Assembly: GCA_964395765.1 (NCBI GenBank) | Contig: CAYNCU010000264.1 | Coordinates: forward strand, 1 to 5,016 | DNA: 5,016 bases | Direction of reading: 5' to 3' | Origin: DATDPY01 sp964395765 | Lineage (GTDB): Bacteria; Bacteroidota; Bacteroidia; Cytophagales; Cyclobacteriaceae | Part shown: positions 1 through 5,016 of the stretch, piece after piece | Layout of the letters: each line of letters opens with the position of its first letter | Numbering within the stretch: the first letter of the stretch is position 1 | Translations under genes and position numbers: made by a program | Notes under the pieces: generated by a model | The model's database searches: none | The model's input: only the letters and a program-made list of their open reading frames with translations | Told to the model about the DNA's origin: nothing

Positions 1-488
1 ACGGCCAATTCAACACTGTCCGCGTCGGATAATCCATCCACCCCGTAATCCCAACGCAATTTAGCTCCTGTGTAATTCACGCTCGATTGTGCAATATTCG
101 AGCTGGAGTAAATGAATACGCCGTAAGCTCCGCCGGCCCCGTTATCATTACTGCTGGCCATTACGGCTGCTGCCGGCACGGTGTGCCCATCTCCTGTTCC
201 GGTTCCGTCCACCCAGTGAAGGGTGGCATGATTCCAGACCGTGGAAGTTTTTTTCCGGAATTTCACAAAAACCCAGGCTGCGTCCCAGTTGGCAGGCCCC
301 ACATTCGTACGCCAGGAATTGTCCCAGGAAACATCAAAGTTAACCAGGGAAAAATGAGAAGTAATATTCTGCCCGTTGATAGCGATATTGGATAAGGCAA
401 TATTATTGGCTGCGACAGGAAAGGCTAAGATAGTCAATAAAAAGAGCCCTATGGCAGATGCCCTTTTCCTTATTTCATGATTTTTCAT
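1..488 (-). CDS. N-terminal part of an exported protein, probably SUMF1/formylglycine-generating-enzyme-like (runs off the window)
   Basis: The frame opens at ATG 488-486 and stays open for 162 codons to the left edge, so the C-terminus is missing. It starts with a classic signal peptide: a basic n-region (MKNHEIRKR), a hydrophobic stretch at residues 10-24, and a V-A-A site that predicts cleavage after residue 27. The mature part begins NNIALSNIAI and is rich in Trp, with W55, W59, W68 and W72 around 'SWDNSWRT' and 'NWDAAWVFVKFR', then 'HATLHWVDG' and 'GVFIYSSS'. From memory, this beta-rich N-terminal module occurs in exported Bacteroidota proteins that continue into a SUMF1/FGE-sulfatase domain. 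That domain is not visible here, so the function is an inference from the N-terminus alone. No lipobox cysteine is present, so it should be periplasmic or secreted rather than a lipoprotein. The gene is separated from the acetyltransferase gene upstream by 134 bases. The start is secure because the signal peptide begins right at it. Confidence 0.75.
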   Translation of the reverse strand, partial: MKNHEIRKRASAIGLFLLTILAFPVAANNIALSNIAINGQNITSHFSLVNFDVSWDNSWRTNVGPANWDAAWVFVKFRKKTSTVWNHATLHWVDGTGTGDGHTVPAAAVMASSNDNGAGGAYGVFIYSSSNIAQSSVNYTGAKLRWDYGVDGLSDADSVELA

Positions 489-524
489 ATGTATAATTGT
501 TTAAGACAGGTTGCTCTTTACCCT

Positions 525-555
525 TGAAAATATACTATTAATAACTCTCCCGAAA
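525..555 (-). promoter_or_regulatory. Possible Bacteroidota-type promoter for the exported protein
   Basis: On the minus strand a TATATTTTC element (533-525) resembles the -7 consensus TAnnTTTG. TTTC (555-552) lies 18 bases upstream in the -33 position. The site falls about 37 bases before the ATG at 488. Both boxes deviate from consensus, so this is a weak call based only on spacing and similarity. Confidence 0.3.
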
Positions 556-622
556 GAATGGTAAGTGGCTCAAAATTAGATAAAAAAAAGGGGATTATTC
601 AAGTTAATTTTCACTGCCGGGT

Positions 623-1144
623 TTATTGTCCATCAGCCGGGTGAGCCGGCCCCGGCAACAGCAACTGATAGAATTCAAGATCCAGCCACCGCGAAAATTT
701 ATAACCGGCATGCCGGACCCTGCCGCAATACTCAAATCCGAATTTTTTATGGAGTTGAATGCTCGCCAGGTTGGTGGAATCGATACCGGCGATCATATTA
801 TGGTAATCATTTCTTTCCACATCCCGGATTATTTCTTCCAGGATGGCCTTTCCCAGTCCCTTCCCCCGGTGATCCTTGTGAACATACAATGAATGTTCCA
901 CGGTATACTTATAGGCGGGCCAGGCCCGGAATGATCCGTAACTCCCGAAAGCAAGAAGAATATCGGAGTCATCAATAATTCCGGTGATCCGGTGTCCCTG
1001 TTCAATTTTCTGATCGATCCAGCCTTTAACCGTTTCCAGTGACCTCGGTTTATAATCGTAAAGGGCGGTGGTATGCAGGATGGCATCATTGAAAATTTCA
1101 AGGATCTGTCCCAAATACCGGTGATTACAGGAAATAATTTTCAT
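623..1144 (-). CDS. GNAT N-acetyltransferase, phosphinothricin/methionine-sulfone acetyltransferase-like
   Basis: A 173-residue protein of the usual length for the Pat/Bar/MddA branch of the GNAT superfamily, cytosolic enzymes that transfer an acetyl group from acetyl-CoA to a primary amine. The acetyl-CoA loop is at residues 92-98 (HRGKGLG, the R/Q-x-x-G-x-G/A motif) after the strand EHSLYV. Family landmarks are 'FRAWPAYKYTVEHSLYV' (72-88), 'NLASIQLHKKFGF' (125-137) and 'GYKFSRWLDLEF' (147-158). Members act on phosphinothricin-like compounds, methionine sulfone/sulfoximine or similar amino acids. The true substrate cannot be told from sequence. The last ten residues (PGPAHPADGQ) are a Pro/Ala-rich tail past the normal fold end. 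ATG 1144-1142 begins immediately with the first beta strand (MKIISCN), which fits the family. It stands alone, with 134 bases on each side, and I could not identify its promoter. Family confidence is high, substrate confidence low. Confidence 0.9.
   Translation of the reverse strand: MKIISCNHRYLGQILEIFNDAILHTTALYDYKPRSLETVKGWIDQKIEQGHRITGIIDDSDILLAFGSYGSFRAWPAYKYTVEHSLYVHKDHRGKGLGKAILEEIIRDVERNDYHNMIAGIDSTNLASIQLHKKFGFEYCGRVRHAGYKFSRWLDLEFYQLLLPGPAHPADGQ
636..656 (-). repeat. GC-rich inverted repeat inside the 3' end of the acetyltransferase gene
   Basis: GCCGGG at 636-641 pairs with CCCGGC at 651-656 across a 9-base loop, giving a six-pair all-GC stem within the codons for the Pro/Ala-rich tail. 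There is no T-tract directly after it. A run of eight T on the minus strand lies about 47 bases further on (589-582). It may slow or end transcription, or it may simply reflect local GC-rich coding sequence. Confidence 0.3.
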
Positions 1145-1260
1145 AAAAACTTAGGTTGATGAGCATGATGTATTATCCGTTTTCCGGCAAGGAATTTCAC
1201 GTCCGTTAAAATTAATCACATAATATATCATTCTGCGGCGATTTTAAAGAGACTCCGTAG

Positions 1261-1280
1261 AAAGCCGATGAGTTGGCTTT
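1261..1280 (-). terminator. Weak hairpin overlapping the nucleotidyltransferase stop codon
   Basis: AAAGCC (1261-1266) and GGCTTT (1275-1280) form a perfect six-pair stem with an 8-base loop, overlapping the TAA at 1281-1279. It is well placed to end the reductase/nucleotidyltransferase transcript. The sequence after it on the minus strand (CTACGGAGTC) lacks a T-run, so it is not a standard intrinsic terminator. Confidence 0.25.
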
Positions 1281-2049
1281 AAACATATCCTAAAATCCTG
1301 AGAATATCGGAAGGACGGCTTAATGGAAATACCCGGGAAACCCTGCACCAGGGGCAATCTTCATCCGGATTTTTACTGTATTCCCCGGATTGGAGTAATT
1401 CCGGCCTGTGAGAAATCAATTCCATACATTTATTTACCGTCGCCGTAAATTCCGCGGGTTGCGAATCTTTCCTGCATTCATTCCATAAATTTCCTGCAAT
1501 ATCCCGGTTCGAAATCGCCAGGAGTTTTTCAAACTGCCTGACATATTTCGTGTTTACGGTTTTAAAATCGAGAACGCAACAGATTATGGATAACAGCTTA
1601 ACCAGCAGGTCTTCAGCAGAAATTATACTGAATAAATTATCAAACAGGACGAAGTCTTCCGTCCGTTGGGTAAATGAAAATAAAGCGGGTGTAAATATAT
1701 CTATACGGATTTTCTGAACAGGGTCAACCAGCATGATAAGGATTTTCCCATTTCCACGGTCAGGATGAAAATGTCTGATCAAAAAATCCTTACCCAAGGA
1801 AAATGGAAGACTGGATAGATTGCTGACCACTATGTCGATGTCATTTAATTTCTGTGCAGTTAATTTCATTCCATTCCTCCTTTGATGAAATGCCGCAGCT
1901 AAACTTCCTGTGATAAAAAACGGTTGACTGAAATGCTGCTTCAGTTTTAGCAGGGAGGACCGGAGGCGGGCCAGGTCCTCTGCCGATAAAAGACCAGGAA
2001 AAAATTGATTGGTATCCTGGAAAACCACTGCTGTGTTCATCGTTTCCAT
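1279..2049 (-). CDS. Nucleotidyltransferase-fold protein of unassigned subfamily
   Basis: A 256-residue soluble protein. The polymerase-beta-type nucleotidyltransferase signature is readable: a G-S motif in 'FITGSLAAAFH' (G48, S49), then 'LNDIDIVV' with D70 and D72, and a third acidic strand 'KIRIDIF' with D117. Together these give the metal-binding acidic triad. 'SAEDLLVKLLSI' (144-155) matches the helix that often follows in AbiEii-like and other accessory nucleotidyltransferases. The spacing from GS to the first Asp (21 residues) is longer than the common 9-13. The remainder, from about 160, is helical and unrecognised, and it ends with a CPWC motif (232-235). A single CxxC is not enough to claim a zinc site. 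Its ATG overlaps the stop of the upstream reductase gene (TAATG), so it is probably translated by coupling. A second ATG lies at codon 4. Substrate and role are unknown. An antitoxin/toxin or antibiotic-modifying role is possible, but nothing in the sequence proves either. Confidence 0.75.
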   Translation of the reverse strand: METMNTAVVFQDTNQFFPGLLSAEDLARLRSSLLKLKQHFSQPFFITGSLAAAFHQRRNGMKLTAQKLNDIDIVVSNLSSLPFSLGKDFLIRHFHPDRGNGKILIMLVDPVQKIRIDIFTPALFSFTQRTEDFVLFDNLFSIISAEDLLVKLLSIICCVLDFKTVNTKYVRQFEKLLAISNRDIAGNLWNECRKDSQPAEFTATVNKCMELISHRPELLQSGEYSKNPDEDCPWCRVSRVFPLSRPSDILRILGYV

Positions 2050-2588
2050 TAATCTTTCAGGCTATAATGAAGACGAACGACGCCGTCAGAAAATTTTTTT
2101 TCATCCAGTAATTTCAAAGAAATATTCCGGTAGGCAGGTGCCGCCAGGGGGATGCCTTCCCCGAGGAGAATGGGAATTACATGTATAATAAATTCATCGA
2201 TTTCATCCGCATCAAGGAATGACCGTATGATCTCAGCGCCCCCCATCATCCAGATATCCTTGCCTTTTTCGGATCTCAGTTGTGCAGCAAAATCCTTAAC
2301 CGGTTTCCTGACAAAGGTTACATCGGCCGGATCTTTTTCCGGGGGCCTTGAAGAGAAGACATAGTTGATAAATTTCAAGCCTCCCATATTTACCCCGCCA
2401 TGCTGAAGGGCAAAGTCGTAGGTTTTCCGGCCCCAGAGGATCGTATCAACGGAATTAAAAAATTCGTTCGCATGATAATTGTCATCCGCAGGGGGCCGGT
2501 TAAGCCAGTCTACATTGCCGTCTGGGCGGGCGATGAAGCCATCGGCGCTGGTGGCGATGTATACAATGATTTTACGGTTTGATTTCAT
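2049..2588 (-). CDS. Dihydrofolate reductase family protein (RibD C-terminal domain, YyaP/YwjB-like)
   Basis: A 179-residue cytosolic protein of standard length for stand-alone RibD-C/DHFR-fold proteins, which bind NAD(P)H and are presumed reductases of pterin-like or other small substrates. Visible landmarks are the first strand and loop 'YIATSADGFIARPDG' (10-24), 'WGRKTYDF' (52-59), the nucleotide-binding segment 'KDIWMMGGAEII' (110-121), and 'DEFIIHVIPILLGEGIPL' (131-148). The single DHFR-like domain covers the whole chain, and there is no deaminase domain, so it is not a full riboflavin-synthesis RibD. It is also not a housekeeping FolA. The start is supported by the strand MKSNRKIIVYIATS beginning right at ATG 2588-2586. 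Its stop shares one base with the start of the downstream nucleotidyltransferase gene, making a two-gene operon. The substrate is not inferable. Confidence 0.92.
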   Translation of the reverse strand: MKSNRKIIVYIATSADGFIARPDGNVDWLNRPPADDNYHANEFFNSVDTILWGRKTYDFALQHGGVNMGGLKFINYVFSSRPPEKDPADVTFVRKPVKDFAAQLRSEKGKDIWMMGGAEIIRSFLDADEIDEFIIHVIPILLGEGIPLAAPAYRNISLKLLDEKKFSDGVVRLHYSLKD

Positions 2589-2824
2589 AATTGACTTTAC
2601 AAAAATGAGAAGTATGATAAGATAATGAATTCCTCATAACTGCTTAAACCCGATAATAAAGCGAGACGGTAAGTTAATTAAATGATGCAAAAAAACCGGA
2701 ATGGAAAAGAAATTAATTAATTATAGTTCAGATGAAAACAATTTCCTGCCTGAATGCGTACGGACGGGGAAAGATAGTCGATGATTTTAACTGTAAATCA
2801 GGGTATAATCTGAGGTTTCAATTC
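2589..2824. other. 236-base intergenic region between reductase and membrane protein A
   Basis: It holds the likely promoter of the reductase operon near its left end and a 12-base self-complementary AATTAATTAATT at 2711-2722. No gene remnant, RNA or clear terminator is visible on either strand. A 27-codon plus-strand frame from 2701 has no supporting evidence. Confidence 0.5.
2617..2648 (-). promoter_or_regulatory. Possible promoter of the reductase/nucleotidyltransferase operon
   Basis: On the minus strand TATCTTAT (2624-2617) approximates the Bacteroidota -7 element. TTTA (2648-2645) lies 20 bases upstream in the -33 position. It is about 28 bases before the ATG at 2588. The match is partial, so this is tentative. 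Confidence 0.3.
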
Positions 2825-3136
2825 TTATGATTTCCCGGGCAATCGTATGCCTGCTAGGGTAATATAAATGATACCGGAGAAAACGAAAGCCGGTATCGAA
2901 AGATATGCATATTTTTCATAGCCGGATAAAAACAACAACCAGGGAGTGATCAGAATCCCGAGGCCTATAAAAACCGAGCCTCTGAAAAATATTTTCAGGA
3001 ACCGGTCCATATCCACCTCTTTCCATTGGTAAAATTCGTACCCACTAATAAACTGATAGGCTTTGGTTTTGTAAATTAAATAGCCCAACAATATAATGAA
3101 AATCCCAATGCCGGAAATCAATAGCTGAAGTTTCAT
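2825..3136 (-). CDS. Small three-helix membrane protein, DUF3784-like (paralogue A)
   Basis: A 103-residue inner-membrane protein. Three hydrophobic segments are visible at about residues 4-23, 53-72 and 79-97. Between the first and second is a polar loop with the pattern 'YKTKAYQFISGYEFYQW' (22-38). The 'K-x-K-A-[YF]-x-[FL]-I-[SA]-G' core resembles the loop of DUF3784 proteins, a widespread small membrane family of unknown function. That assignment is from memory of the family pattern, not a search. By hand alignment with one gap it is about 50% identical to the protein at 3760-4074. Shared stretches include 'FLKIF' and 'GYEKY' and the ending IRLP-x-K. The start is fixed by the hydrophobic segment beginning right after it. 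A promoter-like pair lies just upstream, so it is probably transcribed separately from the decayed genes behind it. No biochemical role can be assigned. Confidence 0.82.
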   Translation of the reverse strand: MKLQLLISGIGIFIILLGYLIYKTKAYQFISGYEFYQWKEVDMDRFLKIFFRGSVFIGLGILITPWLLFLSGYEKYAYLSIPAFVFSGIIYITLAGIRLPGKS

Positions 3137-3164
3137 TTTTTAAAAAATTGAATGAATCTAATTA

Positions 3165-3195
3165 TTAAGGTACAAAATTTGCCCGGTGATGCAAA
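3165..3195 (-). promoter_or_regulatory. Bacteroidota-type promoter of membrane protein A
   Basis: On the minus strand TTTG (3195-3192) and TACCTTAA (3172-3165) are separated by 19 bases. This closely fits the -33 TTG / -7 TAnnTTTG arrangement of Bacteroidota housekeeping promoters. Transcription would start near 3158, giving a leader of about 20 bases before the ATG at 3136. This is one of the two best promoter matches in the window. Confidence 0.5.
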
Positions 3196-3241
3196 GCTTT
3201 AAGAAGTTTAATTGAAGTTGGATTGCATATCCCGGCATTAC

Positions 3242-3454
3242 TCATTTTGAATTTTTACCGGCACTCCAAAATTTCCCGAACCGGCAGTCCAGCGCCTTAC
3301 AGATTGCTTTGATCTTATTGAACCCGACCGCTTTTACCTTTCCTGTTTTTAATATGGAAAGATTGGCCAGGATCAGGTCTGCTTTTTCGGAAAGTTCATT
3401 CAACGACATCGTTCATTTCGCCATCATTACATCCATGTTGACAATGATCGGCAT
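3242..3454 (-). pseudogene. Small HTH (XRE/YozG-like) transcriptional regulator, broken by an in-frame stop
   Basis: Read from ATG 3454-3452, the frame gives MPIIVNMDVMMAK, then TGA (3415-3413), then TMSLNELSEKADLILANL, SILKTGKVKAV, and KAICKALDC, ending at TGA 3244-3242: 70 codons with one stop at codon 14. Intact relatives, which I know as short Cro/C1-type DNA-binding proteins encoded after DUF2975 membrane proteins, read 'MAKRKMSLNELSEK...' there, so one C-to-T change of an Arg CGA codon explains the TGA. The HTH core (about 17-57) is well kept. The ending has diverged: relatives continue 'CQPGDIL' where this has 'CRFGKFW'. A shorter product from Met16 could still be made but would lack the first segment. 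It lies three bases after the stop of the decayed DUF2975 gene, the usual order and spacing of this pair. It is too interrupted to appear as one open frame. Confidence 0.85.
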
Positions 3455-3457
3455 GGC

Positions 3458-3690
3458 TTAGATGGTTAATTCTTTTTCGGACGGGAGTTCGATTCCTCTT
3501 TTAAAAATCAGGGCGATGATACCTGTCGTTAAAAAGGCATAACTGATTTTCGATATCAACGGAGATACTTCTTTACTGAACCGGTTGTTAAAGTCAATCT
3601 TTAAAAAGTTACGACGGGGTTAAAAATATTGGCTTTCATGCCTGTCAGGATTATGATAAGCGCTGAAAGCACTATATAATGCATCAAATT
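3458..3690 (-). pseudogene. Remnant of a DUF2975 membrane protein gene
   Basis: Two adjacent frames give a recognisable but broken protein. The first, around 3690-3604, reads 'NLMHYIVLSALIIILTGMKA' and then NIFNPVVTF before TAA 3603-3601. The second, 3604-3461, reads 'LKIDFNNRFSKEVSPLISK', ISYAFLTTGIIA, LIFKRGIELPSEKELTI, and ends at TAA 3460-3458. Adding one T to the run at 3607-3603 joins them as 'VVTFLKIDFNN', which fits the family pattern 'KIFLKIDF-x-x-PFS'. The C-terminal 'IFKRGIE...SE-x-ELT-[IV]' is the hallmark ending of Bacteroidota DUF2975 proteins, polytopic inner-membrane proteins paired with a small HTH regulator. Roughly 75 codons remain of a family usually about 150-200 long. 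The N-terminal part is absent (an in-frame TGA lies at 3699-3697), and a block appears deleted between the ISKISY segment and the C-terminal IFKRGIE. The left boundary of decay is approximate. Confidence 0.78.
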
Positions 3691-3759
3691 AACATTTCAG
3701 AAATAATCAAATTCACCTTTGTGGGCATTACAACATAAAAAGCGGAGATCCTATTATTT

Positions 3760-4074
3760 TTAAGGTTTTACCGGTAAACGAATAGCGGTTAAAGTAACAT
3801 AAATTGCTCCCGCCAACATAATAAAAATGATCGAAAATCCGCTGTATTTTTCATAGCCGTAAAGAAGGAGCAGATCGGGAATGAAGAGAACGCCAATGCC
3901 TATACCCATCGTACCTTTCCGGAATATTTTCAGGAATTGGTTCTTATCTACACCCCGCCATTCCCAGATTTCATGCCCGGCAATAAAATTGAACGCTTTG
4001 TATTTATAAACAAGGAATCCGATAAGCATTATAACTGCCCCGATAAAAGGAAATAGGATCAGCTGAGGTAACAT
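3760..4074 (-). CDS. Small three-helix membrane protein, DUF3784-like (paralogue B)
   Basis: A 104-residue inner-membrane protein with hydrophobic segments at about 5-23, 54-73 and 80-98. The conserved loop 'YKYKAFNFIAGHEIWEW' (23-39) is followed by 'FLKIFRKGTMGIGIG'. It is the closest visible relative of the protein at 2825-3136: about 51 identical positions over 103 by hand alignment, with the loop, 'FLKIF', 'GYEKY' and the IRLP ending all kept. This points to an old duplication rather than a recent one. Its ATG follows the stop of the methyltransferase gene by 55 bases, and I see no convincing promoter in that gap, so the two may share a transcript. Function is unknown. The DUF3784 assignment rests on topology and the K-x-K-A-F ... 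I-A-G pattern. Confidence 0.82.
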   Translation of the reverse strand: MLPQLILFPFIGAVIMLIGFLVYKYKAFNFIAGHEIWEWRGVDKNQFLKIFRKGTMGIGIGVLFIPDLLLLYGYEKYSGFSIIFIMLAGAIYVTLTAIRLPVKP

Positions 4075-4129
4075 AGGATAAATTTAAAAAATTTTGATTT
4101 CACAGTAATAGTTTCTGTTAATATAATAA

Positions 4130-4801
4130 TTACCAGATCAAAGGAATAAGCCTGTACCTTGTTTTTCGTGAATAGTCGGCATATCCATTTAGTTCATCCA
4201 TCAAAGTCTGATCCTCCTTATAGGTCCTGATCACCGAAAGAATAATTAAACTTCCGGCCGGTATTATACTCCAGTATGAACCCATGAGCAGGGGAAATCC
4301 CAGGGTTTGGATCACCTGGCCAAGGTAAGCAGGATGGCGGACCATTTGGTAAGGCCCGGCATCGCAAACCGTATGACCTCTTTCCTGCTGAATTCGAACT
4401 GTACTTGAAAAGAATTTATTCTGTTTCTGTGCCACAAGGAAAAATAACTGCCCGGAAACCGTCAATATCATTCCGGTACCATACAGGCCGTACTGAAAAT
4501 CCGGGGACCAATGATAACGACCGGAATCGAGTCCCGCAGTAATATACATTGTAAGGGTAGCAAGGAATGATAACCCTAAAATTATTTGATCCCATTTTTT
4601 TGCCCCTTGCCCGGGTTTCGAACGTTCCTTCAACAGTTCGGGATCTAATTTCAACAGCGTGTAATTAAGCGAAAACATGAAGAGACCGATTACCGTATAG
4701 GCCCATCCCTGCCAGTAATTGAGCCGGCCGGCGCTTAAGAAAAGGATTGAAAAAAATAGTATAGCCCCAAAAAGTTGTTTTAAAAAATAAGAGGTTTTCA
4801 T
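4130..4801 (-). CDS. Isoprenylcysteine carboxyl methyltransferase (ICMT/PEMT) family membrane protein
   Basis: A 223-residue polytopic inner-membrane protein of the phospholipid/isoprenylcysteine methyltransferase superfamily, which uses S-adenosylmethionine. Hydrophobic segments are at about 7-25, 32-50, 72-90, 106-124 and 163-191, the last long enough for a helical hairpin. The family's C-terminal catalytic and cofactor-binding region is complete: 'GHTVCDAGPYQMVRHPAYLG' (142-161) with the R155-H156-P157-x-Y159 motif, then 'YKEDQTLMDELNGYADY' (194-210) with the acidic pair E196-D197, and 'RYRLIP' (215-220). Bacteria lack prenylated CaaX proteins, so the substrate is probably a lipid or small hydrophobic molecule, and nothing nearby identifies it. 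The start is supported by the first membrane helix beginning within eight residues. A promoter-like pair sits just upstream, and the small membrane protein B follows 55 bases after the stop. Confidence 0.92.
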   Translation of the reverse strand: MKTSYFLKQLFGAILFFSILFLSAGRLNYWQGWAYTVIGLFMFSLNYTLLKLDPELLKERSKPGQGAKKWDQIILGLSFLATLTMYITAGLDSGRYHWSPDFQYGLYGTGMILTVSGQLFFLVAQKQNKFFSSTVRIQQERGHTVCDAGPYQMVRHPAYLGQVIQTLGFPLLMGSYWSIIPAGSLIILSVIRTYKEDQTLMDELNGYADYSRKTRYRLIPLIW

Positions 4802-5016
4802 GATGTAAATAACAGGAGTTTAAAATTAACCCTGTCCCGCATTTGATTTCAAATTTCTTAATACATTTTTGATTCATTGACCTGTGAGTAGCTGCTTTTA
4901 AAAGAAATTTCAGGATGGGATTTATTTTGATGCATAAGTCCGAATAATTTTCAGATAATATAGATAAAACAGCTAAAGGCTATTGCTATTCCAGTTCATC
5001 AATACTGAATATTATT
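4802..5016. other. Upstream region of the methyltransferase gene, otherwise empty
   Basis: The first 50 bases carry the probable methyltransferase promoter. Beyond it the sequence is AT-rich with frequent stops on both strands. I see no gene end, RNA or repeat up to the window edge. A 25-codon minus-strand frame (4935-4858) has no recognisable similarity. Confidence 0.5.
4821..4853 (-). promoter_or_regulatory. Bacteroidota-type promoter of the methyltransferase gene
   Basis: On the minus strand TTTG (4853-4850) lies 21 bases before TAATTTTA (4828-4821), a 7 of 8 fit to the TAnnTTTG consensus counting free positions. The start of transcription would fall near 4814, about 13 bases before the ATG at 4801. 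Spacing is at the upper end of the usual range. Confidence 0.42.

Noticed and set aside
87..395. Plus-strand open frame of 102 codons
   Set aside because: It lies opposite the signal-peptide-bearing minus-strand gene, has no family-like features and no promoter, and is a shadow frame.
582..589. T8 run on the minus strand after the acetyltransferase gene as an intrinsic terminator
   Set aside because: No stem immediately precedes it. The only strong hairpin nearby is about 47 bases earlier, inside the coding sequence.
626..1101. Open frames on both strands within the acetyltransferase gene (626-892 plus, 829-1101 minus)
   Set aside because: The minus-strand GNAT frame has all family motifs. 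The others are alternate-frame shadows with no recognisable content.
2152..2582. Two plus-strand open frames opposite the reductase gene
   Set aside because: Shadow frames. The DHFR-fold protein is unmistakable on the minus strand.
2711..2722. AATTAATTAATT palindrome as an operator
   Set aside because: Simple AT repeat in AT-rich spacer, not near a promoter-like site. Self-complementarity is expected from its composition.
2701..2784. 27-codon plus-strand frame (MEKKLINYSS...)
   Set aside because: Short, no promoter, no ribosome-binding feature, no similarity recognised. Expected by chance in AT-rich spacer.
489..4129. Integron cassette array, because small accessory genes lie in one direction with spacers
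   Set aside because: I looked for paired RYYYAAC / GTTRRRY attC ends and for repeated spacer sequence. None of the gaps shares sequence with another or shows the paired core sites.
4665..4877. Minus-strand 70-codon frame overlapping the start of the methyltransferase gene
   Set aside because: It overlaps the well-supported gene in another frame, covers the promoter-like site, and has no family features.
4858..4935. 25-codon minus-strand frame (MHQNKSHPEI...)
   Set aside because: No recognisable similarity, and an in-frame stop lies just upstream. It sits over the methyltransferase upstream region.

Overview
The window looks like a chromosomal accessory stretch from a member of the Bacteroidota. 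No Shine-Dalgarno sequences precede the genes. Several upstream regions instead carry spaced TTTG / TAnnTTTG-like elements typical of Bacteroidota promoters. The first gene opens with an N-terminal domain that I associate with exported Bacteroidota proteins, and a decayed DUF2975 + small HTH regulator pair is of a kind common in that phylum. A genus cannot be named from the sequence alone.

Every supported gene is on the minus strand, so the window is read from right to left. From the right end: an integral-membrane isoprenylcysteine-methyltransferase-like protein (4130-4801), followed 55 bases later by a small three-helix membrane protein (3760-4074, copy B). Next come the remains of a two-gene module, a DUF2975 membrane protein (about 3458-3690) and a small HTH regulator (3242-3454). 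Both are broken. A second small membrane protein (2825-3136, copy A) is about half identical to copy B and has its own promoter-like site. The decayed module therefore sits between two paralogues.

Further left, a RibD-C/dihydrofolate-reductase-fold protein (2049-2588) and a nucleotidyltransferase-fold protein (1279-2049) overlap by one base (TAATG) and are probably co-translated. A phosphinothricin-acetyltransferase-like GNAT enzyme (623-1144) stands alone. At the left edge lies the first 162 codons of an exported protein (1-488), probably the front of a formylglycine-generating-enzyme-like (SUMF1) protein whose main domain is outside the window.

The genes do not form an obvious single pathway. 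The window reads as a series of small accessory enzymes and membrane proteins in one direction. I found no rRNA, tRNA, CRISPR array, insertion sequence, integron attC site or recognised riboswitch. The most informative observations are the decayed DUF2975/HTH module, its position between duplicated membrane genes, and the coupled reductase/nucleotidyltransferase pair.
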